Shown here in pieces: positions 36,644-48,478 of a stretch of 64,000 bases of DNA. The notes below the pieces were generated by a model. The model was not told the origin of the DNA. It saw only the letters and a list, made by a program, of their open reading frames with translations, and ran no database searches. Position numbers and translations under genes: made by a program. Source of the DNA: Ampullaceana balthica (lineage: Eukaryota > Mollusca > Gastropoda > Lymnaeidae); assembly GCA_944989445.1 (NCBI GenBank), contig CALYLW010001027.1, positions 92,001 through 156,000 on the forward strand, read 5' to 3'. Position 1 is the stretch's first letter, and each line of letters starts with the position of its first letter.

Positions 36644-36920
36644 TCTTATCTTATCTTATCAATACAGACGCTCCTTCTATGCAGAAGATAATTGCGTCCA
36701 CAGACCATGACAGATGATCTGCTGGCAAGTGATGCAGCGTTCACAGGCCACGGCTTTGTGGGTTCCACGCATTACCCAGCCACCTAACTAGTGTTAGGTA
36801 CCCATTCGGAGCTGGGTGACTCAGGGACGCCCTAAGACCCGGGAACAAATCCTTGCCTTGACATGGATTCGAACACGTGACCATCGATACGCCAGTCGAG
36901 CGCGCTGCCACTCGACCACC
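36644..36920 (-). mobile_element. tRNA-derived SINE, second copy
   Basis: About 90 % similar by eye to the SINE at 15355-15621: same head with box-like elements (ggtggtcgagtggcagcgcg, gttcgaatcc) and same tail. It carries a small insertion (cctaagacccgggaacaaatc) that the other copy lacks. The flanks differ from those of the 15.4 kb copy, so the two are independent insertions despite their similar distance from the two Ig-like genes. Confidence 0.8.
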
Positions 36921-37469
36921 TGCTAGTTCAAAGGCTTCTTAACAGAATCGTAACAAATAATGTTGACTATATTTATGAATCTATCTGCAGTCTTTCCATT
37001 CATAGATTTTTAAATATATAAATATTTTATTTGTGTAAATATAAGGACTATATTTCTCTAACACAAGACTATGATTAGAACACCTTAAATATTTATACCA
37101 ATCTTTTCTTTCAGCTGCGCAGACATGCAGATATCTTTTCGACGCCACGCAGCCGTTCAGAATTACCGTGCAGCAAATTTTGATAAGGATGATTTAATAT
37201 ATGTGTTTGTTGATTATAAACTTTTGCACTTGAGATGTTGTTAATGTTTGCACACATATTCGTTTTTTAAATTTGGTTATGATCCATAGTTCTTCTATGC
37301 GGCTCTCCTAACAATTTTTATAAGTTTTAAAATGACCCTCCATTATTTCAGGTCTGGCCATCCCTCATTTAAATTTACATAAAATGATTATAATTAATAA
37401 ATATTATCCTAGTTATGATTTCCATTATGCAGTAAGGGCTTTAACAGCTTAAAATGCAATTTGAATTAT

Positions 37470-37742
37470 TTGATCATTACAATTCCAACTACCAAGTCCT
37501 TCAAGACGGCACTTAAGACGCATCTTTTCAAAATGTATTTACAAAATTAATGAAACAATATTTGTTTTAATGATTAGCCTAGCTTATGTGTAATGTATTG
37601 TCCTTTATGTTTTTATTATGGTATGAATGGTTATTTAATTATTATATGTATGTTATGATCTCCATTTAAAGCGCTGTGAGCCCGGTTGCTACTGGGAACA
37701 GCTCTATATAAATTATCAATTATAATTATTATTATTATTTTT
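37470..37742 (+). mobile_element. 3' end of a CR1/L2-type LINE
   Basis: An open frame ends SFKTALKTHLFKMYLQN and stops at 37548-37550; that is the characteristic C terminus of CR1/L2-like reverse transcriptase polyproteins. After a short 3' UTR comes agcgctgtgagcccggttgc, then ctatataaattatc, and an (ATT)n tail (about 37722-37740). It is strongly 5'-truncated, as usual for target-primed insertions. Confidence 0.75.
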
Positions 37743-38066
37743 TTAAATTAAAGCATCTAGCGATAAGCATATTCAAAAAATTAATTAGTATGTTGATATA
37801 GCAGCTATATTTTAATTGCAAAATATAATTCATTTTAAATAGAAATTATAACGCCATTCATTTTCATTTGACCTTATTAAATCCATAAGAGGCGTACTTC
37901 ATTATCTGATTTGTGAAAAGTATTATTATACACGTAACAAAGCTCAAGTGGTCTGTATTGTTAAACAAAGATGAAAACACGTAATTGTAGGACTTAAAAT
38001 AGAAACAACTCCGCCAAAAAAGCAAATGTAATGTACTTCCTTTTCTATAATAAAATCTTGTTCAAA
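37743..38066 (+). promoter_or_regulatory. Conserved 5' flank of the Ig-like gene, copy B
   Basis: Alignable with 15990-16254 upstream of copy A, up to the first exon. It is the likely promoter/5' UTR region by position only. Confidence 0.3.
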
Positions 38067-40497
38067 ATGGTTTTTGAAACAGCTTCCATAATTTTATTTT
38101 GCTACCTAATAAATGGTAATAAATATTTGATTTTTACACACTTAAAAATATTTTTAGTGTTCATTTATTGAACAGTAAAAGCAACGCTCTATAGTTATAT
38201 GTTGAAATTGTTGTTACATGTTTTTGAATATACAAACAATTATCATTTGATTTTACACTTATTCTTATTCTTTTTATTTCAGATGTTTTATCGAATTGTA
38301 GCCCAGTAGAAGAAGGCGGTTCTCTTGTACTTAAGTCTAACATTACACAACCGATAAAGGAAATTGTATTCCTTAAAAATAACAGTACAATGATGTCCTG
38401 CTGGAACTGCACTACTTGCCTGGCCCATTTCCCCAGTCACAGCTTTTCAACTATGACAACTTTTACTAATTCAACTTGTATTTACACATTCACGTATGTC
38501 AATGTAACTAGGCAGCTTGACGAATGGAGTGTAAGGGAACGTGATTTAAAAGGATTCATATTGAACACTTGCAGCTTACAAGTCTATGGTAATTGTGTTG
38601 TAATTTTAATTGTATATTCATACAATGAATATATTTAACTTCCAGCACATATAAATACTGACCTATTATCTTACCGATCTTATTAATTTACAGTTTATTT
38701 TGAGAAATGCTGTAACCCTTACTCAATGTCCATGGCTTTTGACTTTGGTCTTGTCTGTTATTCAATTATTTTTTGCTTCAATGATGGATAGCTGGAATTA
38801 TTATTTTAGATAAATTATATTTAAAAATGTTTGTCAATAGTTAAAAATGATACATTTAAGTGCTTTTAATTTTTGAATGATCAGAGATAAAAAATAAATT
38901 TGTAAATTTTTACAAAAAATAAAAAATAAATAAATGTAAGACAACTAAATAAAACGAATGTGTTAAGTTTACTTACAAAGAAATACATTAAATTAAAACA
39001 CTAACAAATTCATCTTATCTATTAGCACCTTTCTTTAAAAAAATATTTTTTAAAATATTGAAACCTAAGAAATGTTCCCGTACATGAATTTTTTTTAACA
39101 ATAATTGATTAGAGTCTTAACTAGGGGAGGGGTGCGGGTGATGTGGACCACACCGGGAGACTCCAAGGATAATATTATGTTTGTTCCCGTTATTTAGCAC
39201 TGACAGACTCTGATGTGGTAATTCATTATGAGATGACACCATGAGCTGTAATTGAACACAATAAAAATTAATTTAATGTCTTATTCTTTAGCTTTACCTA
39301 AAAGTTATAGGTGCCTTGTCAATTTCTCTCGCCTTTACTTTGAAGTGACTTGTTCAGCGTCAGAATTGTACCCCAATGGAATATGGCAGCATTATCTTTT
39401 ATGGAATGGAGTAGAGAAAGTATATAATCATTTAAAATTGTATACTATTGTAGAAAACTGTTCTTTAAAACTCAAAATTATATGCATGCCATGAAAAATC
39501 CTCATTAATGTTATAGAAAAAATAATTATGCATGGACAATTTGTTTTAGAAAAATCTAAAGTTGTATAATATGGACTGAAAATCTAAGTTGCAGAATGAT
39601 GCCCTTTTAAACATCATTTATTAACGTGTTTAATTACTACCAGTTCGATGAAAAATTAACTTAGAAGTAAAAAAAGAGTAGTTTATCGTGTCCTCGAGAA
39701 AACGTTATTTCTTAATATTAACATTTAGTTTTTGGTTTTTTTTTAAAAATAACTTTTCTACTTATACAAATATATTTAAAACACAATCTATTCAAATAGA
39801 TTTCATTTGACGTACATTTTATAAATATAACAGCTAATGTGCTATAAAAAAATAATAAGCCAATTTTACGAAACAACTTTTTTTTAAAGGATATATTATT
39901 AGATTTTATTTATTTTTTATATAATTATATTTCTTTTTTAGTTTACACCTCTAAAATAAACGTGCACACTTTATTAAAATTATTTTTCCAAAATAAGATT
40001 ACAACGGAATCAATAGCCATGAATAACACCAGTGGATGTTGGGGCGAGCCTCCTTATTGCCAGACGAACTGTTCTCTTAAAATCTCAACAAACAATTTGA
40101 CCAACGGCCACTACGAGTTGTCTATCATTGTGTACCCCAACATTACAGGTGCATTACAGAATCTAAACATCAGGAAGACGTGGAAATACACTTTCCGAAT
40201 ACGTAAGTGATACTAAGTTGAGCAAGACTAAGATAATTATTTATTTCTTACTATTGTAAAATAATAATTTTTTCAAAATGAAAATGTTCAATTTTGTTTG
40301 TTAAATAATGATTTCTTTGGTTTTGAATTTTTATTGTGGGAATAAAATAAATTTTAAATTTTAATTTTGAGGAGTGATTTTTATTTTATGTTAATTTTGT
40401 TTAGTCCGAGCCTCTTGTCGCGGGTGACCCAGAATGCTATTTTTGTTCACCATTTGACAAACATGTTAACCTAACTCGTAACCAGAGTGCTTTTGTG
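38067..40497 (+). CDS. Ig-like secreted/surface protein gene, copy B (best preserved, partial)
   Basis: Five exons can be joined by GT-AG sites. Exon 1 38067-38115 is a signal peptide (MVFETASIILFCYLIN, phase 1). Exon 2 is 38283-38588 (phase 1), exon 3 is 39292-39419 (donor gtatat, phase 0), and exon 4 is 39998-40202 (acceptor aataag, donor gtaagt). Probable exon 5 is 40405-40497 (donor gtaata). Phases agree for exons 1-4; the exon 4-5 join is off by one, so one boundary or base is wrong. The protein is extracellular, with paired cysteines (SCWNCTTCLAHF; VTCSAS; CWGEPPYCQTNC) and about ten N-glycosylation sequons, consistent with tandem Ig-like domains of a gastropod surface-protein family. 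No transmembrane or terminal exon was found before the repeat at 40557, so the 3' end is missing or distant. Function is unknown; immune recognition is only a guess. Confidence 0.6.
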
Positions 40498-40556
40498 GTA
40501 ATAGTGTAATTTTATTTCACCGACGGACGAGTTCATGTAGAAGGTACTTATTTTTT

Positions 40557-41013
40557 AAATCCTTTATATTAACTCGTGGTGTCTGCGGCGGACCGACCTT
40601 GCTTGCTTGTCGCCAAAACTTTTGATCGATTTTTAACCCACTTGCTCGCAAGATAGCGAGCTGAAATTTTGCAGGCAGTTTCGTACCGATGATAAAAACA
40701 ATGTATCAAAATTTCAGATCGATCGCATGTACCGTAATTAAATTATTGATTTTTTAGATTATTTTATTTATTCCTATGTATCATGCTATTTTTTGAGATA
40801 GAGCGTCGCGGTGCGTATTATATTGAACAACCTTTCTGTCGCGCAATAAGGTGCGTATTTTATTGACAGCTCTTTTTATAAACATATTCCTGATCGGTGC
40901 GCATTATATTAAACATGTTTTACGACACAACTGCAATTTTGTATTTCTGGATGGTCTGGCGCTGCGTATTATAATGAACATTCTTTTAATTACTTCTCGT
41001 ACATAAAGGATTT
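40557..41013 (+). repeat. Copy of the aaatccctta-ended repeat family
   Basis: Begins aaatcctttatattaact and ends acataaaggatttatagtc, with the internal gatcgatcgcatgtaccgta block. It occupies the same position, right of exon 5, as the three copies in block A. Confidence 0.75.
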
Positions 41014-43852
41014 ATAGTCAAAAACTTGGTTTTTTACGGGTTTTTCTTATTTCATATTTATAATAACATACAACGCTGCCAACAATTGAAGGTTAATTTT
41101 AATTTATAACATGCATTGAAATATAGGTGGCAATGAGACATGTGTAAGTTAGGGAAATTCATTTTGGTAAATATATGTTTGAGTTTTTAAAATTAATGTT
41201 TATGAAGTGTTTATGATACAATTTTATTTTTCCCACGCCTAAAATAAATTATTTTTCTTAACCTGGTAACATTATGAGACGATATCAGTATTTCACTTGG
41301 GTTGAGAATAAGTTTATACTTGTGAGAGACTCGTTGTTGTGTTGACATTGTATAAGCGTACGAGTTGACTTGACTGAGTATGAAGCTCGTGATTTGTATT
41401 GTGAAGTGAACTCGTGCGTGGTTGTGAACTCAGAAAGAGTGGCTATAAATGTAATGTTCAGGTGATTAAAAAGGTAATTCTGATACAGACCACAGTTTCT
41501 TGCAGTGAGACTATTGCATGGTAGACTATTAGATAGTGTCAGAAGTTGACCAAGGATCAAGACTATTAATATTACATGGTAACTGAAGTACTGACTCCGC
41601 TACTACTACAATACTTATTTCATATTTTTGAAAAGAATTCATTAATATACCATTACTAATTATGTTCACATTTTGAATTGCTTCTTTTCAAGCATTCTTC
41701 TTATGCTTTTACAGATATTTTTATTTCACGCATGGTTAATTAAGGTTCTGAGATTGTGACATTAGACAACTCAAGTTTTTCGCTGAGTTTCCAAACCCCA
41801 GAGTCGATTGTGGTTGTTCCTTTTGCTGAATAAACCATCAGAGATTAGGAAAAGAAATATAGGCTTGTTTTTCATGTTTCATGTTGGAATTCGGTATCCA
41901 AAGACTAACTGCGAGAGATTCATAGAAGCTATGCTTATATAAATGTTGCTACCACGCAACTCACTAAGTCAACAATGTTCAGAAACTGATTTAATCTTAT
42001 CACGGCTGTTTTCTGAAATTAAAACAAAAAAATACTTAGGCGAACGATAAATAATCATTAGAGTGATAAATATATATAACATATATTTTCCATCTTTCTA
42101 GAAAAAGTGAATGAAAATGTATCTTTCTAGAGACAACATTCCATTGAATGTTACCGGTAAGAAATAAAAAAATGAACATATCTTGTTTCTCAAACAAATT
42201 CGGCTAATAACTCATATACATGTTACATTATACACAATTTGAACTATAATATATTTCCAACTTTAAATAATATGAACAAAACAGCTAAGTTAATTTACAA
42301 TTATTTCGATATTTTAGTGTTTTCAGTCATACAGAAATGATCTTATTGTATATCAATATTACTAGTTTCATTGATTTTTTTAATGAAACGGAAAATAATT
42401 TTTGAATAATAATCATTATAATAATAACATTATCGTATTTACAGGAAATTAAGAGTTTATTGAAATAATTGTTCCTTGTACAATATGTAAAATATTTTAG
42501 TTAAAGGAAAAAAAAAGATCTTTTTATTTTTTATTATTATGATATTTTAAAATAAATAGTCTAACTCTAAATATGAGCGAAGAGAAAATTGAACTGAAAT
42601 TTTGGATATGCCTTTTTGAAATGTGACCTATTTATGACTAAAAAGCAATTATATTTTTTGCAAACACATATTTTGCCTTATAAAGATTATGTCCAGTAAT
42701 ATTTTTCTGTACAAATTTTATAAAAAATAAATTGTTTAAATATCTCTAGAATACGATGTACTACCATTCTGGTCTCTATTTCATGTCACTACATATGTAA
42801 TAAAATAAAATTAGTAACACAGTAATGCATAAGATGGAATTATTTTTATTGTTCTCATTAAAAGAAAAAGATAATACATATTGGACCAAACAATCAGGTG
42901 AGAGAAAAGGGATAGAAACCCAAGAACAGTGGAGAGTTAAATAATATTAAATATATAATATAAGTTCATACTTACATATTTTTAGGAATGTGTGTGATTA
43001 CTAACAGCTTGGATAACAGTGTTTCAATACTGCATTCACTAATTTATGTCATTATTTTTCTATTTGTGATTAAATTTACACAATGTATATTGATTAGTTA
43101 TGTAAGTGATCAAATTAAAAATTGTGTGTTTTCGCTTACATTTTAGTTTGTTTAGCATAGTTGTCATATTCAAGTTATTGTTTTCATGGGATAATTAAGC
43201 GTATTGATAGGAAATCGTACTATTTTATGCATTACATAGGACAATTTATATGCATATAAAATAACAGAATGTTTAAATACATGTATATAAAAGAAATAAT
43301 AAAAATAATTGATGTGTATTGATGTTATATTTATTGTACATCGAGTAATAATGTTTTACTTTTATTTTTTAAATTCAAATGTGCAAAATAATGTCATTTT
43401 TTGCAACGAAGACATTATAAAAATTATACTCAATTTTAACGAAAGAAAGTAATACTCTTTTTAAAAAAGAAAAAGAAAGGGCAACAATATTTTTTTGTTT
43501 TGCTTTTTAAAGTGTATTAACATTCTTTATAGATTATAATTCATTTCCATTGCTGGTAGTAAAGTATTTATCCTTAGTGTAATATTGGGTTTAAAAATAA
43601 ATAGTGTTTTTATTTAATTTTTTTTAATTAAAAAAATATTTATAAAACAAATATTCAGAAGGCCGCTGCTCTTTATCATAAAGAAATTGTATCTTATCTA
43701 TTGCAAACACTCTTTCTATACGTGTAATTGTATGTTACACACGTGAGGATTTGTATGTCATTGTGTTATTTCGAATAAATAATAAAAGTGTTTCAAACCC
43801 TAACGTTGAGTGTTTTATTAGAATGATGTTGCGTTGTCTTATTTTATCAGTT
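41014..43852. other. No supported gene
   Basis: 41285-41575 is an insertion relative to copy A; it contains a 91-codon minus-strand open stretch without recognisable features. 42102-42162 has acceptor- and donor-like ends but carries a stop in each plausible phase. The rest is AT-rich. Confidence 0.45.
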
Positions 43853-44125
43853 TCAGACGCTCCTTCTATACAGAAGACTATTGCGTCATACGCTTATCTA
43901 TGGTTTGTGTTTAGTCCTGCATTCTTATTAGAGTATTAAATGTTGATAAAGTGTTAGGTGTTTTCTTTAGGCAACCCATCCACGCCCGAATTCCGGACGG
44001 GAAGAACGAAACTTTGTATGAGTTTGTTCTTGCATACGGAATAGGAAAGTGTTTTTATCCTTATGTCTATCTGAGGTTTTTATTAAGTTATCTTCGTGTT
44101 GTATTTCTAAATACATTATAGAATA
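43853..44125 (-). mobile_element. LINE 3' UTR fragment (5'-truncated)
   Basis: It matches the 3' end of the LINE at 49907-50180: cgctccttcta, tcagaag/acagaagac, gcgt-acgcttatc, ggcaacccatccacgcccga and cggacgggaagaac are shared. It retains no coding sequence. Confidence 0.75.
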
Positions 44126-44501
44126 GGTAATATATCATGAAAAATTAAATTTTTATGTTTGTGTAGTTGTACTTTGAATCTTTTTTTTTACTATAATTAC
44201 GTGAATGTATAAACATCGTTAAAAGCATTTAAATATGAATCTAACTTTATAAAATAGCTATCATGGCCAAAATTTAAAGTTTTTTTTAAATCTATAATTA
44301 ATGTCACTTAATGCTTTATCGTAAAAAATAAATATTTATACAGTAATTATAATGTTGAGAAAGTATACTATTTAAACAAGATTTGTATAACAAACTACAT
44401 TTTAACGGATATTAAGATGAAATCGTGATTTTATTAAAATTAAAGTGATCATCGAGAAGATAATTATGAACAATACGACTACAATATTTGAAATCGAGAT
44501 A
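44126..44501. other. AT-rich, probable 3' region of the TNFR-like gene
   Basis: No coding sequence. It lies downstream of the proposed last exon (minus strand) and contains several aataaa-like words on that strand, none distinctive. Confidence 0.35.
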
Positions 44502-45734
44502 TTAGTTTATCAAAGTATTTGACTCAGTTGTCCAAATAGATTCTGCCTCTCCGTTCATAACCGGTTCATTGAAGTAGGGGCTACCTCTTATGAGTTCACG
44601 ATCGTAGCCTCAAAATAGAGTAACAGAAATAAGTTAGTTTAAACTTCAAAATGCCTTCAAATTTTATGCTTTTGCTATTAAAAAAAACTTTTTGGTAACA
44701 AATTTCAATCAACTCCTGGTAGTTGTTTATAGAAATCAGGCATATATCGACTTACATGCTAAAAGGAACCAATAACTAAATTACTATTATTAAAAATGAT
44801 ATTTTTTTTTAACTTTTAAAAACATTCTATAATGAGTGAACTCGTTTAAAACCAAGTCTGACACATGCTTCACTTAACTATGCATTTATTTTATTTTATG
44901 ACTACTTGAATGTATGAACATTGTTTTCATCTAGCAGTACATAAAGTTGTGCTAACTATACTCACTTTTCCCGCAAGCAAAACCCATGTAAGTTTTCTGT
45001 GCCGTCATCGCTGGTTCTCCACAGCAAACTGTGTTTGTGTTAGGATCACACTTTCGTACTTCGAAAACGTTTGGAGGCGAACGTCTGCATTCTTTGTCCT
45101 CGATGAATCCCTGGTCGGCTACGTAAAATCCTGGTTCACAGGTAAGGGTGACAACTTTATGAGTTCGATTACAGACGATTTGATATGTACCGTAATCATT
45201 GGGTGGGAACTGGTTCACTCTACAAGGAAAGCATGACGATAAGCTGTGGTCTTCGTAAGGCATGTACTCATTGGAAGGGCATTCCTGGCAGATGGTTCTA
45301 AAGCTGTTGAGAAAATAACCCTTGGGGCATTTTAATAAACAGCTCTGGTCCTCATCTAATGGGTCTGGGCAACACTCTGCATCTGCAGTATCTCGACATT
45401 CTCTAATGAAGCCGTGTTCGCACTCAGTGCATCTCTGACGGTCATACTTATCGGGTAGGTTAGAGTGCATAAAATATTTGGATTCGCAGCCCACACGTGT
45501 GTCACTGACAGAGCTGCATTCCACGACAACCACTTCACGTGAACCTGGAGGTGGCACATAGCATGGTTGGCAGTCCACATTTCTGTGAACATCCTCAGAC
45601 ATAAACGTTCCAGACGGACAAATTCCGTAGGCTAGAAAACCAAAATTTTCATCGGTGTTGAGATGCTCTCCTTTTCCGCATTTTATCTCTTCAAGTGTAT
45701 GAGCACGAATGCTCCCTTGTGCAAACACACATAC
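44502..45734 (-). CDS. TNF-receptor-like cysteine-rich protein gene (partial)
   Basis: The main exon (45734-44965, about 256 codons) follows a strong acceptor (ttttttag) and ends at a strong donor (aaa a|gtgagt, phase 1). It starts inside the end of a signal peptide (CVFAQGSIRA). It then carries cysteine-rich modules of the TNFR type (CxxC and CC pairs: CPSGTF, CQPCYVPP, CTECEHGF, CCPDPLDEDQSC, CPKGYF, CQECPSNEYMP, CFPCRVNQF, CEPGFYV, VCCGEP). A candidate final exon (44608-44502) follows tattttgag, is in compatible phase, and encodes a polar tail with acidic and tyrosine residues (YDRELIRGSPYFNE) ending at a stop. The first exon with the rest of the signal peptide was not identified. No transmembrane segment is visible between the two exons, so the product is either secreted or missing an exon. 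TNFR-type receptors bind TNF ligands or related factors; the ligand here is unknown. No stops or frameshifts interrupt the main exon, unlike most genes in the window. Confidence 0.75.
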
Positions 45735-46763
45735 TAAAAAAAGTATGTTTGTGAATTTCTGAAACTAAATTTTATCAACAGATGATTATAAATTTAAATA
45801 TTAATTCTATTTTAGGGAATGTGAGTGGGGATGATGGGTTATTTAAATGATACATATTCAATTGGGGGAGGGGGTAGACAAAATGTTGTGAAATAGAATT
45901 GCCTACAATATATCACCTTTACACTTTTAGTTCTAATTACTTTAGTCTTCCATGAAAGAAATATACATCAGGAAAATAAAGTTTTGGTTAAACGATATGT
46001 TAATCTAATAAATCGTACATGCGTTTATTAAAGATACTTAACACGATTTTTGATATGACTATTTTAAATGCATTCAGGAAATACGCTTGATGTTGATACA
46101 AATATTACAAACGTGTATACTTACCTTTGGTAGATGTAAAACCATTTTAATTATTTTAGTTTCTATTAAAATGTAACCTACTAGATATCAACGCGATATA
46201 AATATTTCAATAAGGTATTTTAATTATTCTTAAAAATAGTTTAAATAATGACTGATTTCTGTTTTCATCGATGTTTGGGCTCATTTAAAGTAAAATAACT
46301 AAGGATATTCCCCAATAAATATACTTTAAGATAATTTTTCAATCTTTTTTTTATTTTAAGTATATGATACAAAAAATCTAATTAAAAACTTACAACAATA
46401 ATCCAGAACTCAATAATAACCAAGAAAAAACAGCAATAATATTACTGAATATCAAGCCAAAGCCATTATGATATTTTAATAGCAGTAATAAATTAGACGA
46501 AATATGCATAACCATATGTTATTTTTCTTTTTAGATTCTAAGACACTTACAGTTTAAAATGTAAATAATTGTATATATTTAATTGTTTATTGAGCACATA
46601 GTTACACATAGTAACGTTCAATGAGGTACATGTTAGGATAGATAAGCAGACAGATTTTAATCAATATATTCGATTTACAAGGCCAAAACCGATTTACTTA
46701 TTAGAGGTGAATTTGTATTCTTTTTAAAGATCAATTGACGGGAGACATGTTTATACTTTGTGG
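45735..46763. other. No supported gene
   Basis: Upstream side of the TNFR-like gene. A tiny open piece on the minus strand (near 46148-46128) ends in cca aag|gtaagt, but its phase does not fit the main exon, so it is not proposed as exon 1. Confidence 0.4.
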
Positions 46764-47189
46764 CAGAGGCGTAACTAGGTTTTTGGCGCCCTTGGCTAAT
46801 TTATATTTGGTGTCCTTGATAAATTGACATGTTTCAGCTTTTGCGATTTTTTAATTTGTTAGAAAAAATAATTGAATTTCTCTTATTTTATTTATGACAA
46901 TAATTACGTAGTCTGAAAGTGACAGTCATACAACGTGAATATAAAAAATGCATTAGACAGGAACAATACTTATTTGCAGTTTATTATTTACTAAATAATA
47001 CCAAATAAATTGGTAAATAAAACAGAACATTGTGGCGTTAATAAAGAATACAGCCAAACTTGAAGTAACGTGTATTATAATTTATAAATAAAAACAATAG
47101 TGTCAATGCGCCATACTAATTATCTCATACATAACGATAGCGACTGACAATTACAAGTAAATTGAAGTAACAATCCACCGACAAAGCTC

Positions 47190-48130
47190 AGATTAATCAA
47201 GGGCAATGTTGATATTGGGGGGGGGGCGGACAGCCATAGTGGCTAGAAAGCTTGACAGGAAAGAGGGGCGGTGACGTTTCCTAGAACAGGAGCCAACTTG
47301 CTTTGACATACCAACACAAGCCCGTGTGGGGAGACACCTTCCCTCCCCTTCCCCTCTTTACTCCCTCGACAGTGGGATGGGGATATTAAGATTTTTCTTT
47401 TTAAAAGAAAGTCTGTAATATCATATTGACATTTATATGATAAGAATCCCCGCAAAGGCCACACATAAAATAACAAATATTGTAATGGTTTAAATGAAAT
47501 ATATTTAAACATAATTAATTATTCACTTTTTTTTAATCGAGGGTAAAAGTGAAATACAGTCGGACGTCGCTAAGTCGAACTTCCCTCAGTCTAAAACCTA
47601 CCTATATCGAATTAATTGTTAGGTCCCGGCAAAATTCCATAAGACTAACGTATTTTAGATCTCCTTAACTCAAAGATTTTTGGCTTTCAACCTCACTTAG
47701 TCGAATTTTCCAAGTCGTTTGAGTTATTTTTCTGGAGTGACATTTCAGAACACGTGTTTCGTAGAGCCAGTTAAATGGACGTATAATATTATCGTAGTAC
47801 ATTCCAATAGGGATTAAGCGACCCTTGCAAGTACAAAAAATTACAAAGAGAAGAAAAATAAGCGGTAACTAATTCGCATCCCTTAGCTGCATGCTGTGAC
47901 TCTTTTTAAAAAGAAACATCTTACTCTCCCCATCCCTCCCACTGTGGAGGGAGTAAAGTGGGGGAGGGGAGGGAAGTTGTCTCCCCTCACGGGCTTGTGT
48001 CGTCATGTCAAAGCAAGTTGGCTTTCTTTCATATGAAACTTAGACATCGCCTCTCTTTCCTGTCAAGCCTACTAGCCGGTATGGCTGTTGCCCCCACCTC
48101 TCAATATCTACTTTGTCATTGATTAATCGG
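47190..48130. repeat. Long inverted repeat, arms of about 220 bp
   Basis: The arms are about 47190-47412 and 47900-48130. Shared sequence, read inverted, includes cacaagcccgtg, gagacaccttccctccc, ttgctttgaca and gcttgacaggaaagag. The left arm is outside the pogo-like MITE and the right arm is inside it, so the left arm may be a remnant of a second, oppositely oriented copy of the same MITE. A 47243-47512 minus-strand open frame is a by-product. Confidence 0.7.
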
Positions 48131-48219
48131 CGCCTATTACGCCATTTCCCCTAACTCAAAAACTCCGTAAGTCGAATTTTTTTTCGGTCCTTTTGAGTTG
48201 ACTTAGAGAGCTCCGACTG
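47557..48219. mobile_element. pogo/Tigger-like MITE, 663 bp
   Basis: Ends read cagtcggacgtcgctaagtc and, inverted, cagtcggagctctctaagtc. Both are flanked by TA (47555-47556 and 48220-48221), the target of Tc1/mariner-pogo elements. No transposase is encoded. It is nested in the hAT element at 46764-48305. Confidence 0.75.
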
Positions 48220-48478
48220 TATTTATTTGAATACAAATTTAAAAATTAGAGATTTAATGGCGCCCTTGGCAACTGCCCCGATGCCATCCCGTTGTTACGC
48301 CACTGCTGTGTGGGGTTGAGATGTCCAGGAACCATAATATATTTAAACTATGCATTAAATCCATATTTTACAAAACATTTTATCAATTAATGCTTTATTA
48401 ATTTCATTTAATTTATACAAATTTGCAAACACTATGCATATAAACCAAACAAACGGTTAAAGCAGTTCTTCGGTTTTT

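Larger units (their letters stand above)
27197..41600 (+). repeat. Segmental duplication, copy B
   Basis: Collinear with 1040-25100. Its own insertions are a tandem direct repeat (29739-30208), a hAT element replacing most of the SMB gene (30700-32005), a Penelope-like fragment (about 34285-35390), a SINE (36644-36920) and a LINE 3' end (37470-37742). It lacks the Helitron, the second SMB copy and element X of copy A. The right edge is uncertain. Confidence 0.7.
46764..48305. mobile_element. hAT-type element, 1542 bp, with TIRs and target duplication
   Basis: Termini are cagaggcgtaacta and gttgttacgccactg, i.e. TIR cag(a/t)ggcgtaac. Both subterminal regions also hold ggcgcccttggc. Flanking 8-mers ctttgtgg (46756-46763) and ctgtgtgg (48306-48313) agree at seven of eight positions, as expected for a hAT target duplication. 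No transposase was seen. It contains a pogo-like MITE and one arm of a long inverted repeat. Confidence 0.8.

Noticed and set aside
41285..41560. 91-codon minus-strand frame
   Set aside because: Located in an insertion absent from copy A, with no signal peptide, domain or splice context.
42102..42162. Possible additional Ig-like exon with acceptor and donor
   Set aside because: Each plausible phase meets a stop, and no counterpart exists in copy A.
47243..47512. 89-codon minus-strand frame
   Set aside because: Lies in one arm of the long inverted repeat. The other arm does not keep it open, and there is no recognisable domain.
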